Assembly: GCF_029989365.1 (NCBI RefSeq)
Contig: NZ_JAPRAQ010000002.1
Coordinates: forward strand, 434,001-498,000
Origin: Bradyrhizobium sp. Arg816
Lineage (GTDB): Bacteria > Pseudomonadota > Alphaproteobacteria > Rhizobiales > Xanthobacteraceae
DNA: 64,000 bases
Reading direction: 5' to 3'
Shown: in pieces, positions 25,536 through 35,358 of the stretch
How the letters are laid out: the number at the start of each line of letters is the position of its first letter
Numbering within the stretch: position 1 is the first letter of the stretch
Position numbers and translations under genes: made by a program
The notes under the pieces: model-generated
Database searches by the model: none
What the model was told of the DNA's origin: nothing
The model's input: the letters and a program-made list of their open reading frames with translations, nothing else

Positions 25536-27539
25536 TCACTCTCCCGATGGCTCGACCACGGCGAGCTCGACGCCCTCCTGGACGATGTCTCCGACCTTGC
25601 ATTTGATCGATTTCAGCACGCCGGCATAGGGCGCGCGCAGCGTCTGCTCCATCTTCATCACTTCCAGCGTGAGGATCGGCGCGCCCTTGTCGAGCTTGGC
25701 GCCCTCCTCGGCCAGCACGGCGACGACCGTGCCCGGCAGCGGCGCCGCGATCTTGTCCTCTCCGACATGCTCTTCGCTCTCGCCGCCGAACGGATCGACC
25801 CAATGCAGGTCGAAGCGGCCGTTGCGTGTGCGCAAATACAGCTCATGACCGTCGATCACGGCTGCGACCTGCGATTTGACGCCATCGAGCGTCAGATCGA
25901 AGCCGCCGTCGCGCGGGGCGATCGTGAACGCCAGCTCGCGCTCGCCAATCACCAGCGTCGACGGGCCACTGCCGTAGTTCAGTGTGATCTTCTGCTCCGG
26001 CCCATGGCCGACGCGGAAGGCAAAGCTGCGCTGGCGGCGGCCGACCGGCATCCAGCCAAAAGTCTGCCAGGGCGAACTCGCCTCGTCTTGCGCGGCCTGC
26101 CGCTCGTCGTTGATAACACCGGCGACTGCTGCGCAAAGCTCGAGCTCGCCGGGCGCCGGCGAGGCCTGCGTCAGGGCCGCCAGCTCGCGCTCGATGAAGC
26201 CGGTGTCGATCGCATTGGTCCGCACCTTCGGATGCGTCATCAGCGCCGACAGGAACGGGATGTTGGTGACGATGCCGCGGACGTCCGACTCTTGCAGCCC
26301 GCGGTTCAGCCGCTCGATCGCGACATCCCGCGTCGGCGCCCACGCGATCATTTTTGCGAGCATGGCATCGTAATAGGGCGACACAATATCGCCTTCGCGA
26401 TAGCCGGCGTCGATGCGCAAGCCGCCGGTTTCCGCCGGCAAGCGCCAGGTCGAGATCCTCCCGACCGACGGCATGAAGTTCTTGGTCGGATTTTCCGCGT
26501 AGACGCGCGCCTCGACCGCATGGCCGTTGAGCTTGATCTCGTCCTGCTTCAGCGGCAGCGCCTCGCCGAAGGCGACGCGCAGCTGCCACTCGACGAGGTC
26601 GATCCCGGTGATCAGCTCGGTCACTGGATGCTCGACCTGAAGACGCGTGTTCATCTCGATGAAGAACACGTCCTTGCCGTCGGAGACGAACTCGATCGTG
26701 CCGGCGCCGACATAGTTCACCGCGCCCGCCGCCTTTCGCGCGGCGGCGCAGACGGTCTCGCGCTGGGCCGGATTGAGCGTCGGCGACGGCGCCTCCTCGA
26801 TCACCTTCTGGTGCCGGCGCTGCAACGTGCATTCGCGCTCGAACAGCGAAAGCAGATTGCCGTGGCTGTCGCCGATGATCTGCACCTCGATGTGACGGGG
26901 ATTGTCGACATATTTTTCGATCAGCATGCGGTCGTCGCCGAACGCGGCCTTGGCCTCGCGCTTGGCGCTGACGATCGCCGGTCCAAGTTCGTCTGCCGAG
27001 CGCACGATGCGCATGCCGCGGCCGCCGCCGCCGGCGGACGCCTTCACGAGAATCGGGAAACCGATCTTGTCCGCCGCCTTCGAAAGCGTCGCATCGTCCT
27101 GGGCCTCGCCGTGATAGCCGGGCACCAGCGGCACGCCGGCCTTCTCCATCAGCGCCTTGGAGCCGGACTTCGAGCCCATGGCCGTCATCATTGCGGCGGT
27201 GGGGCCGACGAACACCAGGCCCGCCTCCAGGCAGGCCCGCGCGAACTCGGCATTTTCGGACAGGAAACCGTAGCCGGGATGCACGGCTTCCGCGCCGGTC
27301 TTTCGCGCGGCCTCGATCAGCCGCTCGACACTGAGGTAGCTGTCGCGCGCCCGCGCCGGACCGAGCAGCACGGCCTCATCCGCGAGCGCGACATGCATCG
27401 CGTCGCGATCGGCCTCGGAATAGACCGCGACCGTGCGCAGGCCCATGGCTCGCGCGGTGCGGATGACGCGGCAGGCGATCTCGCCGCGGTTGGCGATCAG
27501 GAGCGTGCGGAAACGGCGGTAGAGCATTGAGCGGTCCAT
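25536..27539 (-). CDS. mccA: 3-methylcrotonyl-CoA carboxylase alpha (biotin-containing) subunit
   Basis: A 667-aa protein. Order: biotin carboxylase N-domain (LLIANRGEIACRVIRTA), ATP-grasp with the glycine loop (ASAGGGGRGMRIV), HPGYGFLSEN and EMNTRLQVEHPVTE, the carboxylase C-domain, a linker, and a C-terminal biotinyl domain with EVMKMEQ (Lys629 is the biotin site). With mccB it carboxylates 3-methylcrotonyl-CoA in leucine catabolism. The ATG at 27539 is 4 bp after the mccB stop and preferred to 27587. A related assignment (geranyl-CoA carboxylase) is unlikely given ivd and mvaB next to it. Confidence 0.95.
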   Translation of the reverse strand: MDRSMLYRRFRTLLIANRGEIACRVIRTARAMGLRTVAVYSEADRDAMHVALADEAVLLGPARARDSYLSVERLIEAARKTGAEAVHPGYGFLSENAEFARACLEAGLVFVGPTAAMMTAMGSKSGSKALMEKAGVPLVPGYHGEAQDDATLSKAADKIGFPILVKASAGGGGRGMRIVRSADELGPAIVSAKREAKAAFGDDRMLIEKYVDNPRHIEVQIIGDSHGNLLSLFERECTLQRRHQKVIEEAPSPTLNPAQRETVCAAARKAAGAVNYVGAGTIEFVSDGKDVFFIEMNTRLQVEHPVTELITGIDLVEWQLRVAFGEALPLKQDEIKLNGHAVEARVYAENPTKNFMPSVGRISTWRLPAETGGLRIDAGYREGDIVSPYYDAMLAKMIAWAPTRDVAIERLNRGLQESDVRGIVTNIPFLSALMTHPKVRTNAIDTGFIERELAALTQASPAPGELELCAAVAGVINDERQAAQDEASSPWQTFGWMPVGRRQRSFAFRVGHGPEQKITLNYGSGPSTLVIGERELAFTIAPRDGGFDLTLDGVKSQVAAVIDGHELYLRTRNGRFDLHWVDPFGGESEEHVGEDKIAAPLPGTVVAVLAEEGAKLDKGAPILTLEVMKMEQTLRAPYAGVLKSIKCKVGDIVQEGVELAVVEPSGE

Positions 27540-27543
27540 CGCA

Positions 27544-29148
27544 TCACATCCTGAACAGGCCGAATTTCGTAGGCTCAATCGGCGCATTCGACGCCGCGGA
27601 AAGGCCGAGGCCGAGCACGAGGCGGGTGTCGGCCGGGTCGATCACGCCGTCGTCCCACAGACGCGCGGTCGCGTAATACGGATGCCCCTGGCTCTCATAT
27701 TGCGCGCGGATAGGCTCGCGGAACTTGTCTTCCTCTTCTTTCGACCAGCTATCGCCCTTGGCCTCGATGTTGTCGCGGCGGACCTGGCTCAGCACCATCG
27801 AGGCCTGCTCGCCGCCCATCACCGAGATGCGCGCGTTCGGCCACATCCACAGGAAGCGCGGTGAGTAGGCACGGCCGCACATGCCGTAATTGCCGGCGCC
27901 GTAAGAGCCGCCGATCACGACGGTAAATTTCGGCACCGAGGCGGTCGCCACCGCCGTGACGAGCTTGGCGCCGTCGCGCGCGATGCCGCCGGCCTCGTAC
28001 TTCTTGCCGACCATGAAGCCGGTGATGTTCTGCAGGAACACCAAGGGAATGCCGCGCTGGCAGCACAGCTCGATGAAATGCGCGCCTTTCAGCGAGCTCT
28101 CGCTGAACAGGATGCCGTTGTTGGCGATGATGCCGACCGGATAGCCCCAGACGTGGGCGAAGCCGCAGACCAGCGTCGTGCCGTAGAGCTTCTTGAACTC
28201 GTCGAACTCCGAGCCGTCGACGATGCGGGCGATGATGTCGCGCACGTCGAACGGCTTTCGGCCGTCGACCGGCACCACGCCGTAGATCTCTTCCGCCGCA
28301 AACAGCGGATCTCGCGGCTTGTGCATGTTGAGGTTCGGCCGCGTGGACGGCTTCAGCGTGCCGACGATGCGCCGGGCGATGCCGATCGCATGGGCATCGT
28401 TCTGGGCGTAGTGGTCGGTCACGCCCGATTGCCGCGAATGCACGTCGGCGCCGCCGAGCTCCTCGGCACTCACCACCTCTCCGGTCGCGGCCTTCACCAG
28501 CGGCGGGCCGCCGAGGAAGATGGTGCCCTGATTGCGCACGATGATGCTCTCGTCCGACATCGCGGGGACGTAGGCGCCGCCGGCGGTGCAGGAGCCCATC
28601 ACGATCGCGATCTGCGGGATGCCCTGCGACGACATCTGGGCCTGGTTGTAGAAGATGCGGCCGAAATGGCGTTCGTCCGGAAAGATCTCGTCCTGGAGCG
28701 GCAGGAAGGCGCCGCCGGAATCGACCATGTAGACGCAGGGAAGATTGTTCTGCCGCGCCACGTCCTGCGCGCGCAGATGCTTCTTCACCGTCATGGGATA
28801 ATAGGTGCCGCCCTTGATGGTGGCATCGTTGGCAACGATCACGCATTCGCGGCCCGCGATGCGCCCGACACCGGTGATGACGCTCGCCGAATGCACGTCA
28901 CCGCCATAGAGGCCGTACGCCGCCAGCGGCGACAGCTCCATGAACGAGGTACCGGGATCGACCAGCAGGTCGACGCGCTCGCGCGCCAGCATCTTGCCGC
29001 GCGAGGTGTGGCGGTTGCGCGAGACCTCACCACCGCCGCCGGCGACCTGGCTCAGTTTTTCGCGCAAGTCCGCGACAAGCCCGCGCATGGCCTCGGAATT
29101 GCGCGCAAAGTCCGATGAAGACGTATCGATGCTGGAATGGAGCGGCAT
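27544..29148 (-). CDS. mccB: 3-methylcrotonyl-CoA carboxylase beta (carboxyltransferase) subunit
   Basis: A 534-aa carboxyltransferase of the crotonase-fold family. It shows the acyl-CoA-binding N-half ([60 protein letters not shown]) and the carboxybiotin-binding C-half ([45 protein letters not shown]). These are the oxyanion-hole glycines of the family. It forms a dodecamer with MccA in other bacteria. Lies between ivd (24 bp upstream) and mccA (4 bp downstream). Confidence 0.95.
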   Translation of the reverse strand: MPLHSSIDTSSSDFARNSEAMRGLVADLREKLSQVAGGGGEVSRNRHTSRGKMLARERVDLLVDPGTSFMELSPLAAYGLYGGDVHSASVITGVGRIAGRECVIVANDATIKGGTYYPMTVKKHLRAQDVARQNNLPCVYMVDSGGAFLPLQDEIFPDERHFGRIFYNQAQMSSQGIPQIAIVMGSCTAGGAYVPAMSDESIIVRNQGTIFLGGPPLVKAATGEVVSAEELGGADVHSRQSGVTDHYAQNDAHAIGIARRIVGTLKPSTRPNLNMHKPRDPLFAAEEIYGVVPVDGRKPFDVRDIIARIVDGSEFDEFKKLYGTTLVCGFAHVWGYPVGIIANNGILFSESSLKGAHFIELCCQRGIPLVFLQNITGFMVGKKYEAGGIARDGAKLVTAVATASVPKFTVVIGGSYGAGNYGMCGRAYSPRFLWMWPNARISVMGGEQASMVLSQVRRDNIEAKGDSWSKEEEDKFREPIRAQYESQGHPYYATARLWDDGVIDPADTRLVLGLGLSAASNAPIEPTKFGLFRM

Positions 29149-29172
29149 GTTGATTCCAATGAGGTGAAGGTT

Positions 29173-30345
29173 TTAGGCCGTCTCGGACATCAGCTCGCGG
29201 CCGATCAGCATGCGGCGCACCTCCGAGGTGCCGGCGCCGATCTCGTAGAGTTTTGCGTCGCGCCAGAGACGTCCGACCGGGAATTCGGAGGTGTAGCCGA
29301 CGCCGCCCAGCGCCTGGATCGCCTCGCCGGCCATCCACGTCGCCTTCTCCGCGGAATAGAGGATCGCGGCCGCCGCATCCTTGCGCAGCGTACGGGCGTG
29401 GTCGGCCCGGTCGCAGGCGCGCCCGACCGCATAGACATAGGCGCGCGCCGACTGCCAGGTCGCATACATGTCGGCGAGCTTGCCCTGCATCAGCTGAAAG
29501 TCGCCGATCGGCTGGCCGAACTGCTTGCGCTCGTGCATGTAGGGCACCACAGCGTCCATGCAGGCCGCCATGATGCCGAGCGGGCCGCCCGACAGCACCG
29601 TGCGCTCGTAATCGAGCCCGGACATCAGCACCTTGACGCCCTCGCCGACCTTGCCGAGTACGTTCTCTTCCGGCACCTCGCACTCGTCGAAGAACAAGGG
29701 ATAGGTGTTGGAGCCGCGCATGCCGAGCTTGTCGAGATGCTGGCCGTGGGTGAAACCCTTGAAACCCTTCTCGACCAGGAACGCGGTCATGCCGCGCGGG
29801 CCCGCCTCCGGATCGGTCTTGGCATAGACGACCAGCACGTCGGCGTCGCCACCATTGGTGATCCACATCTTGGAGCCGTTGAGGACGTAGCGGTCGCCGC
29901 GCTTGTCGGCGCGCAGCTTCATCGAAACGACGTCGGAGCCCGCGCCGGGCTCGGACATCGCGAGCGCGCCGACATATTCGCCGGAGATCAGCTTTGGCAG
30001 ATAGCGCGCGCGCTGCGCGTCGTTGCCGTTGCGGCCGATCTGGTTGACGCAGAGGTTGGAATGCGCGCCGTAGGACAGCCCCACGGCGGCCGAGCCCCGC
30101 GAAATCTCCTCCATGGCGACGATATGGGCGAGATAGCCCATGCTGGAGCCGCCATATTGCTCCGGCGCAGTCATGCCAAGCAGGCCGAGATCGCCAAAGC
30201 GCTTCCAGAGGTCGGCCGGGAACAGATTGGCCTTCTCGATCTCGGCGGCGCGCGGGGCGATCTCCGCCTCCACGAAGGCGCGCAGCGTGTCGCGCAGCAT
30301 GCCGATGTCTTCGCCCAGGTCGAAATCGATGCTCGGGATGTTCAA
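29173..30345 (-). CDS. ivd: Isovaleryl-CoA dehydrogenase
   Basis: A 390-aa acyl-CoA dehydrogenase that oxidises isovaleryl-CoA to 3-methylcrotonyl-CoA with FAD. Marks: FAD/substrate loop [31 protein letters not shown], and [17 protein letters not shown], where the Glu of YER matches the catalytic base position typical of isovaleryl-CoA dehydrogenases. It ends with the signature [18 protein letters not shown]. The start codon appears to be TTG (30343-30345), with a strong GGAGGA six bases upstream. First gene of the leucine operon, divergent from the AraC-type regulator at 30448. Confidence 0.93.
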   Translation of the reverse strand: MNIPSIDFDLGEDIGMLRDTLRAFVEAEIAPRAAEIEKANLFPADLWKRFGDLGLLGMTAPEQYGGSSMGYLAHIVAMEEISRGSAAVGLSYGAHSNLCVNQIGRNGNDAQRARYLPKLISGEYVGALAMSEPGAGSDVVSMKLRADKRGDRYVLNGSKMWITNGGDADVLVVYAKTDPEAGPRGMTAFLVEKGFKGFTHGQHLDKLGMRGSNTYPLFFDECEVPEENVLGKVGEGVKVLMSGLDYERTVLSGGPLGIMAACMDAVVPYMHERKQFGQPIGDFQLMQGKLADMYATWQSARAYVYAVGRACDRADHARTLRKDAAAAILYSAEKATWMAGEAIQALGGVGYTSEFPVGRLWRDAKLYEIGAGTSEVRRMLIGRELMSETA

Positions 30346-30447
30346 GGCGATTCCTCCGTATTCTTGTCGGGTCCGAACCTACCCCTGCCCGGGCGTCCTG
30401 GCGGTCGAAAAGGTTGCATTTTCCGCCAAGTTTGGCGAGGATTTTTC

Positions 30448-31476
30448 ATGCCTTTTCAAGCCGCGACCGCGACACCCCGCCGCGCCATGACCCCCGCCGC
30501 CTTCGTGCGCGGCGTGGTTGCCGCTTATGCCCTTTACGGACGGGATCCGGCCGAAGCCTTGGGCAAGGGGCAGGTCACCGGGGACCTCGTTCGATCCCGG
30601 GACGGACGGGTGACGGCGGCCCAGTTCGAGGCGCTGGCCGGCCACGCCATGCGCGAGCTCGACGACGAGGCGCTCGGCTGGTTCTCGCGCCGGCTGCCTT
30701 GGGGGACCTATGGCATGTTGTGCCGCGCCTCGATCACCGCCCCCAATCTCGAAGTCGCGCTAAAACGCTGGTGCCGGCATCATCGCCTGCTGACGGAGGA
30801 CGTGCTGTTCGAGCTCTCGCTTGGTGATGAGACCGCGACCATCTCCATTCGCGAGCAGCGCGACCTCGGCCCCTTGCGTGAATTCTGCCTGGTCACCCTG
30901 CTCCGCTATGTCCTCGGCTTTTCCTGCTGGGCCGTCGATTCCGCGATCGCGCTGCGTGCGGCCGAGTTTCCCTATTCCGAGCCGGGCCACGTCTCGGTCT
31001 ATCCGACGATCTTCTGCAGGCATTTGAGCTTTGATACGGGCGGCGCCCGCATCGTGTTCGACAAGCACTATCTTTCACTGCCGCTGACCCGCAGCCCCGC
31101 CGATCTCGACAGCATGCTCAAGGGCGCGCTGCGGCTCACCGTGCTGCCCTACCGGCGCGACCGGCTCCTGGTCGAGCGGGTCCGCCGCGTGCTGCGCAAT
31201 GCACGCGGACGCTTTCTCGGCGCCGAGGATGTCGCAAGCGAGCTGGCACTCTCCACCCGCACCATGCATCGGCGCCTGCGCGAGGAAGCGACTTCGCTGC
31301 GCGATCTCAAGGAAGAGGCAAAGTTCGAGCTCGCCAAGCAGGAGCTGATGCGCGGCCGCGCCCCGATCAAGCGGATCGCGGAGATCGCCGGCTTCCGCAA
31401 CGAGAAGAGCTTTTCGCGCGCCTTCCGCACCTGGACCGGCGCCAGCCCGCGCGAATTTCGCGACCGGTATCGCTGA
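30448..31476 (+). CDS. AraC-family transcriptional regulator
   Basis: A 342-aa regulator. The N-terminal region (residues 20-210) matches the Arabinose_bd-type sensor domain of the OruR/ArgR-like branch (VTAAQFEALAGHAMRELDDEALGWFSRRLPWGTYGMLCRA). The C-terminal third is a double HTH (FLGAEDVASELALSTRTMHRRLREE, IAEIAGFRNEKSFSRAFRTWTGASPREFRDRYR). The ATG at 30448 has GAGG 7-8 nt upstream; the longer frame is antisense to ivd. Divergent from ivd with about 100 bp between, so it is the probable activator of the leucine/isovalerate operon, responding to a branched-chain acyl compound. Confidence 0.88.
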   Translation: MPFQAATATPRRAMTPAAFVRGVVAAYALYGRDPAEALGKGQVTGDLVRSRDGRVTAAQFEALAGHAMRELDDEALGWFSRRLPWGTYGMLCRASITAPNLEVALKRWCRHHRLLTEDVLFELSLGDETATISIREQRDLGPLREFCLVTLLRYVLGFSCWAVDSAIALRAAEFPYSEPGHVSVYPTIFCRHLSFDTGGARIVFDKHYLSLPLTRSPADLDSMLKGALRLTVLPYRRDRLLVERVRRVLRNARGRFLGAEDVASELALSTRTMHRRLREEATSLRDLKEEAKFELAKQELMRGRAPIKRIAEIAGFRNEKSFSRAFRTWTGASPREFRDRYR

Positions 31477-31493
31477 GGCCTGCAAGCAAGCAC

Positions 31494-31519
31494 GGCCTCC
31501 GCGATCGAACGCAGAGGCC
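31494..31519. terminator. Shared hairpin between convergent genes
   Basis: GGCCTCCGC (31494-31502) pairs with GCAGAGGCC (31511-31519) with one mismatch and an 8-nt loop. It lies between the stops of the AraC-type regulator and the DUF3551 gene. No clear T-run is present, so function is by position. Confidence 0.4.
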
Positions 31520-31551
31520 GCACCATTTACGCCGGAATTGGCGATCGTGAC

Positions 31552-31851
31552 TTAGTTCGAGGACGCATTCTTGCCCGGACGGGCCTTGGTACGCGACTGC
31601 GTCTGCTTCGGCTGGAAGGCGAGCGCATCGTTGCTGGTCTTCGCGCCGGCGGCCTGCGAGCACATGCCGCCGATGCCGCCGGAAGCGGCCCGGCAGGCTT
31701 CCATCGTCGGAAAGCCGCAGCCGTGCGCAGCCTGGGCGCCGTTGGTGATGCAGTAGTCGTCCGCCTTCGCGGCGGGCGCGGTGATCATGAGAAACGCAGA
31801 GGCGAACAGCGTCGCAGCGGATGCGACGAACGTCTTCGAGGTCGAGGTCAT
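31552..31851 (-). CDS. DUF3551 family secreted protein
   Basis: A 99-aa exported protein. The signal peptide (FVASAATLFASAFLMITAPAAKA) is cleaved near residue 30. The short mature domain has four cysteines in the DUF3551 pattern (DYCITNGAQAAHGCGFPTMEACRAASGGIGGMC) and a basic tail. The family is abundant in Bradyrhizobium and of unknown function. The ATG at 31851 (AGGA upstream) is chosen over 31926. Confidence 0.8.
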   Translation of the reverse strand: MTSTSKTFVASAATLFASAFLMITAPAAKADDYCITNGAQAAHGCGFPTMEACRAASGGIGGMCSQAAGAKTSNDALAFQPKQTQSRTKARPGKNASSN

Positions 31852-32111
31852 GTTGTCTTTTCCTGCTTCAGGGTCCCACAAAAGCATCCCCAGCGTGCGA
31901 CGCAGGCTGAGGCTCACACCTCGCATGTAGGCCAGCGCCCCATCCCGGCAATCACGGTTCAGCGCATTGCAGAGCTTCGTAAATCACATGTCACAGTTAG
32001 GTGAGTTACTAAGCTATATGGTGAACCGCTGATTCGGCTTTTGTGAATCGCCGCCCGGTCGAGCCGTGTCGCCATCGCGTTGGATGATGTGAAAATGCTC
32101 GGCCTTCATGG

Positions 32112-32215
32112 TTCGAGACGCGCCGCAAGGCGGCGCTCCTCACCATGAGGATTTAGAGCTTCGCCGCGAAACGAGTCCTCATCCTGAGGAGCCCGCCAAA
32201 GGCGGGCGTCTCGAA
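32112..32215. repeat. Palindromic repeat element with nested hairpins
   Basis: Outer inverted arms TTCGAGACGC (32112-32121) and GCGTCTCGAA (32206-32215) enclose several smaller stems, for example GCCCGCC-AAA-GGCGGGC and paired CTCCTCA/TGAGGA units. This is a second type of dispersed rhizobial repeat, lying between DUF3551 and the Lrp-type regulator. It probably folds as RNA or a cruciform. Confidence 0.7.
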
Positions 32216-32257
32216 GGATGGCCACAACGAAACCGCCTGCCACGTGCTTGCCCTGGC

Positions 32258-32749
32258 CTAGCCCGCCGACGCCGCCACGACCTCCTGCAACGGCAGCGGC
32301 ACGTCCTTTGCGACACCCAGTACCGGAAAGCTGCGGACGTTCTTCACATCAGTCATCGCAGCGAAATGCAGCAGCTGCTGCCGCATGCTCTCGACGTTCG
32401 GCGCGACGCATTTCAGCAGGTAGTCGGTGTCGCCCGAAATCCGCCAGCACTGCTGGATGCGCGGAATCGCGGCGATCGAGCTCTCGAACGCCTCCAGCAC
32501 CGGCTGGGCCTGGCTGCCGAGCTGGATCGAGACGAACGAGACCACCTCATAGCCGAGCAGCCGCTCGTCGATGACGGCGCGAACCGCCCGGATCACGCCG
32601 CGGCTGAACAGCAGTTTCAGCCGCCGCAGGCAGTTGGGCGCGGACACGCCGACCCGCAGCGCCAGCTCGTTGTTGCGCACCCGCCCGTCCTGCTGCAGTT
32701 CGGAAAGTATTTTCAGATCGACGCCGTCGAGCTGGTCACGCCCGGCCAT
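32258..32749 (-). CDS. Lrp/AsnC-family transcriptional regulator
   Basis: A 163-aa regulator. N-terminal HTH (LDGVDLKILSELQQDGRVRNNELALRVGVSAPNCLRRLKLLFSRGVI), then the RAM/AsnC ligand domain (VSFVSIQLGSQAQPVLEAFESSIAAIPRIQQCWRISGDTDYLLKCVA). The ATG at 32749 (MAGRDQLDG) has GAGG a few bases upstream and starts right at the domain; 32764 is a close alternative. Such proteins sense amino acids and often control their transport or catabolism. No divergent target is adjacent; the upstream region is repeat-rich. Confidence 0.88.
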   Translation of the reverse strand: MAGRDQLDGVDLKILSELQQDGRVRNNELALRVGVSAPNCLRRLKLLFSRGVIRAVRAVIDERLLGYEVVSFVSIQLGSQAQPVLEAFESSIAAIPRIQQCWRISGDTDYLLKCVAPNVESMRQQLLHFAAMTDVKNVRSFPVLGVAKDVPLPLQEVVAASAG

Positions 32750-32953
32750 CCCCCACCTCGCCATGATCCCCGTCATGACGTCAGCGAAGCACGCGGCGGA
32801 ATCGCTGCCAAGGGGCCGGAGCCCCGCGCAATAGCTGATCCGTGGATCCGGGGTCATCGGACCCGACGTCATGTCTGCGGGCGGGTACCCCCGCCGTCAT
32901 GCCAGGGCTCGTCGCGGCCGTCCGCGCTCTATCACGCGGCGCCAAAGACGTGG

Positions 32954-33016
32954 ATGCCCGGGCCTTCGCCTCGCGAAAGCGGCTTCGGCCGCGCAGGCGG
33001 GACAAGGCCCGGGCAT
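32954..33016. repeat. Inverted repeat element
   Basis: ATGCCCGGGCCTT (32954-32966) and AAGGCCCGGGCAT (33004-33016) are perfect 13-bp inverted arms 37 bp apart, each containing a CCCGGG dyad. It is a third dispersed-repeat type in the window, in a repeat-rich gap between the Lrp-type and NDUFS4-type genes. Confidence 0.65.
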
Positions 33017-33061
33017 GACGAGTAAATCACGTCGTATGACGTTGGAGCAGCCAGCCGCCCC

Positions 33062-33367
33062 TCAATGCGTCCAGGGTTCGCCGCGCCGGAACGAGAAATT
33101 GTCGGCATAGGCGACCGGGCGGCGGATCGAATCCTGCGGCTCGATCACCTGGTAGGCGATGCCCTTGCGCTCGCAATAGGCGACCGCCTCTTCCTTGCTG
33201 TGGAAGCGCAGCGTGATCTGCTGCTTCATGTCGCCGGACGAGGTCCAGCCCATCAGCGGCTCGACCGAACGCGGCTGCTCCGGCTCGTAATCCAGCTGCC
33301 ATTCCTTGGTCTTGGACCGGCCGGATTGCATCGCGTTCTTGGCGGGCTTGAAAATGCGTGCGGTCAT
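33062..33367 (-). CDS. NDUFS4-type accessory subunit of respiratory complex I
   Basis: A 101-aa protein matching the ETC complex I 18-kDa (NDUFS4/AQDQ) family: MTARIFKPAKNAMQSGRSKTKEWQLDYE, then PLMGWTSSGDMKQQITLRFHSKEEAVAYCERKG and the closing YADNFSFRRGEPWTH. In alphaproteobacteria and mitochondria it stabilises the NADH-oxidising arm of complex I. The ATG at 33367 is chosen; residues coded upstream to 33442 do not belong. It stands away from nuo genes, as is usual for this accessory subunit. Confidence 0.9.
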   Translation of the reverse strand: MTARIFKPAKNAMQSGRSKTKEWQLDYEPEQPRSVEPLMGWTSSGDMKQQITLRFHSKEEAVAYCERKGIAYQVIEPQDSIRRPVAYADNFSFRRGEPWTH

Positions 33368-33623
33368 GGGTGGTCCGGGCCTCTTCGTCTTTTCGTTCGA
33401 TTCCGATGCGTCACGGTAGCAGTTGGTCGAAACCGCGGGCATAGTATAGAGACACCTTTTGGGAACTGATCGGTGATTCCGGTCCCCGGGGTGCCTTGGC
33501 GACGGGTATAGTCATTATGCTGCACCGTGACAATTGCGTACCCGCTGTCCGCGCCGGGATCCCGCCCGGCGGCCCTGTCTCGCCGACACCAGCGTATCCG
33601 CCCCCTCCGAAAGCTTCCGTCGC

Positions 33624-34802
33624 ATGGCCTTCCTGAACATCAACGCCACGCTCCCCGAAAAGGGCCGTGACCTCAGGCTCGACCTGTTTCGCGGCATCGC
33701 GAACTGGGCGATCTTTCTCGACCATATCCCCGACAACGTGGTGAACTGGATCACCACCCGCAACTACGGCTTTTCCGACGCCGCCGACCTGTTCGTCTTC
33801 ATCTCCGGCTACACCGCTTCCTTCGTCTATGCGCGAATGATGCTCGAGCGCGGCTTCATCGTCGGCGCCACGAGGTTGACCAAGCGGGTCTGGCAGCTCT
33901 ACGTCGCCCACATCATCCTGTTCGTGATCTACATCGCCTCGATCAGCTATCTGGCGCTGCGGTTCGGCGACTCCGACATGATCAACGAGTTCAACGTCGC
34001 CGGCCTCGTCGACAACGCCACTGAGACCTTGCGCCAGGGCCTGTTCCTGCGCTTCAAGCCGCTCAATCTCGACGTGCTGCCGCTCTACATCGTGCTGATG
34101 GGGCTGTTTCCGCCGGTGCTGTGGTTCATGCTGCGCAAGCCCGACCTGACGATGGCGCTGTCCATCGTGCTGTGGCTCGCCGCCCGCCATTACGGCCTGA
34201 ACCTGACCGCCTATCCGGCCGGCCAATGGTACTTCAATCCGTATGCCTGGCAGGTGCTGTTCGTGTTCGGCGCCTGGTGCGCGATGGGCGGCGCCCGGCG
34301 TTCGGGAGCCGTGATCAATTCGCCTGTTACGCTGTGGCTTTGCCTCGGCTATCTCGCCTTCGCGCTGGTCATGACCATGGCCGGCCGCTTCCCCACCCTC
34401 GGCGGCATGTTCCCGGGATGGCTGTTCTCGGCCTTCAACCCCAACGACAAGACCAACCTTGCGCCCTACCGCTTCCTCCATTTCGTCGTGATCGTGATCC
34501 TGGTGATCCGCTTCGTGCCGAAGGAATGGCCGGGCCTGGAGTGGAAGGTGTTCGATCCCTTGATCGTCTGCGGCCAGCAGTCGCTCGCCGTGTTCTGCGT
34601 CGGCGTGTTCCTGTCCTTCGTCGGCCATTTCGAACTGTCGATGAGCTCGGGCTCGCTGTTCGCACAGATCTTCGTCAGCATCGCCGGAATCGCGATCATG
34701 ACGACGGTGGCCTATTACATCTCGTGGTCGAAGAAGCAGGACAAGCCGCTCAAGCCGCCGCCGGCCAAGCCTGCGGCCGCCTCGCCTGCAAAGGCCGCCT
34801 AG
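33624..34802 (+). CDS. opgC: OpgC-domain membrane acyltransferase
   Basis: A 392-aa polytopic membrane protein of the OpgC family (acyltransferase-3-like), with about ten helices. The start of the domain is clear: RDLRLDLFRGIANWAIFLDHIPDNVVNWITTRNYGFSDAADLFVFISGYTAS, holding the family Arg, His and Asp. OpgC adds succinyl groups to periplasmic or cyclic glucans; rhizobia modify cyclic beta-glucans in osmotic adaptation and host contact. The ATG at 33624 (MAFLNIN) is preferred to 33534. A Lys/Pro/Ala-rich tail ends the protein. No glucan synthase gene is adjacent. Confidence 0.87.
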   Translation: MAFLNINATLPEKGRDLRLDLFRGIANWAIFLDHIPDNVVNWITTRNYGFSDAADLFVFISGYTASFVYARMMLERGFIVGATRLTKRVWQLYVAHIILFVIYIASISYLALRFGDSDMINEFNVAGLVDNATETLRQGLFLRFKPLNLDVLPLYIVLMGLFPPVLWFMLRKPDLTMALSIVLWLAARHYGLNLTAYPAGQWYFNPYAWQVLFVFGAWCAMGGARRSGAVINSPVTLWLCLGYLAFALVMTMAGRFPTLGGMFPGWLFSAFNPNDKTNLAPYRFLHFVVIVILVIRFVPKEWPGLEWKVFDPLIVCGQQSLAVFCVGVFLSFVGHFELSMSSGSLFAQIFVSIAGIAIMTTVAYYISWSKKQDKPLKPPPAKPAAASPAKAA

Positions 34803-34862
34803 AGCCACTTCAGACGAAATCGGAACGGGGCGCTAGATTCTAGGTGCGGCAGCGGAGCCGGC

Positions 34863-35054
34863 TCAGGCCGCCTCGCTGTCGTACTCGGTGAACTTCTTGT
34901 AGATCCAGTCGCGGCCGTCGTGGCGGCGCCAGACCTTTCCATAGACCAGCTGCCCGTTGATCGAGCGGCGCGGCACGATCACGGTCCAGAGGTGCCAGAT
35001 CTCGGTCCAGCTCGACTGCGGATGGACGGTTCGGACGTTGCGATCGAAAGACAT
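34863..35054 (-). CDS. Small hypothetical protein
   Basis: A 63-aa soluble protein, Trp/Tyr-rich (SWTEIWHLWTVIVPRRSINGQLVYGKVWRRHDGRDWIYKKFTEYD). The ATG at 35054 (MSFDRNVRTV) begins the sensible sequence, although the frame is open to 35174. The motif-dense sequence suggests a conserved genus-level protein. Function unknown. Confidence 0.6.
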   Translation of the reverse strand: MSFDRNVRTVHPQSSWTEIWHLWTVIVPRRSINGQLVYGKVWRRHDGRDWIYKKFTEYDSEAA

Positions 35055-35358
35055 GACGCAAAACTCACAGGATATGAGCGCCGCGACGAACTGTGACCTG
35101 TGTGAGCACCGATTGCAGGCAGCCCATCGCGAGCCTTGCCGACCTGATATCAGCCACGGATGCGGCCGCAACAACCACTCGTCCTTAACCTAACCGGTCA
35201 ACCTTACCCCTCGTGGGTACCCGCCAAGACCCGTTGAAAGCCGGCGCCGATCTTTCTATGATGCATGCACAATTTGAGAATGAGCGTACCGTTCTGGACG
35301 CGTGGCAATTGCGAACTGATTTTCATTTTTCAAATGACTTGCTGACTGGGGCACCACA

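Noticed and set aside
25380..27530. A 716-aa plus-strand ORF antisense to mccA
   Set aside because: High-GC shadow frame; Arg/His/Asp-rich composition without domains, and mccA is unmistakable.
29137..31476. A 779-aa plus-strand ORF
   Set aside because: Its first two thirds is antisense to ivd; only the part from 30448 is the AraC-type gene.
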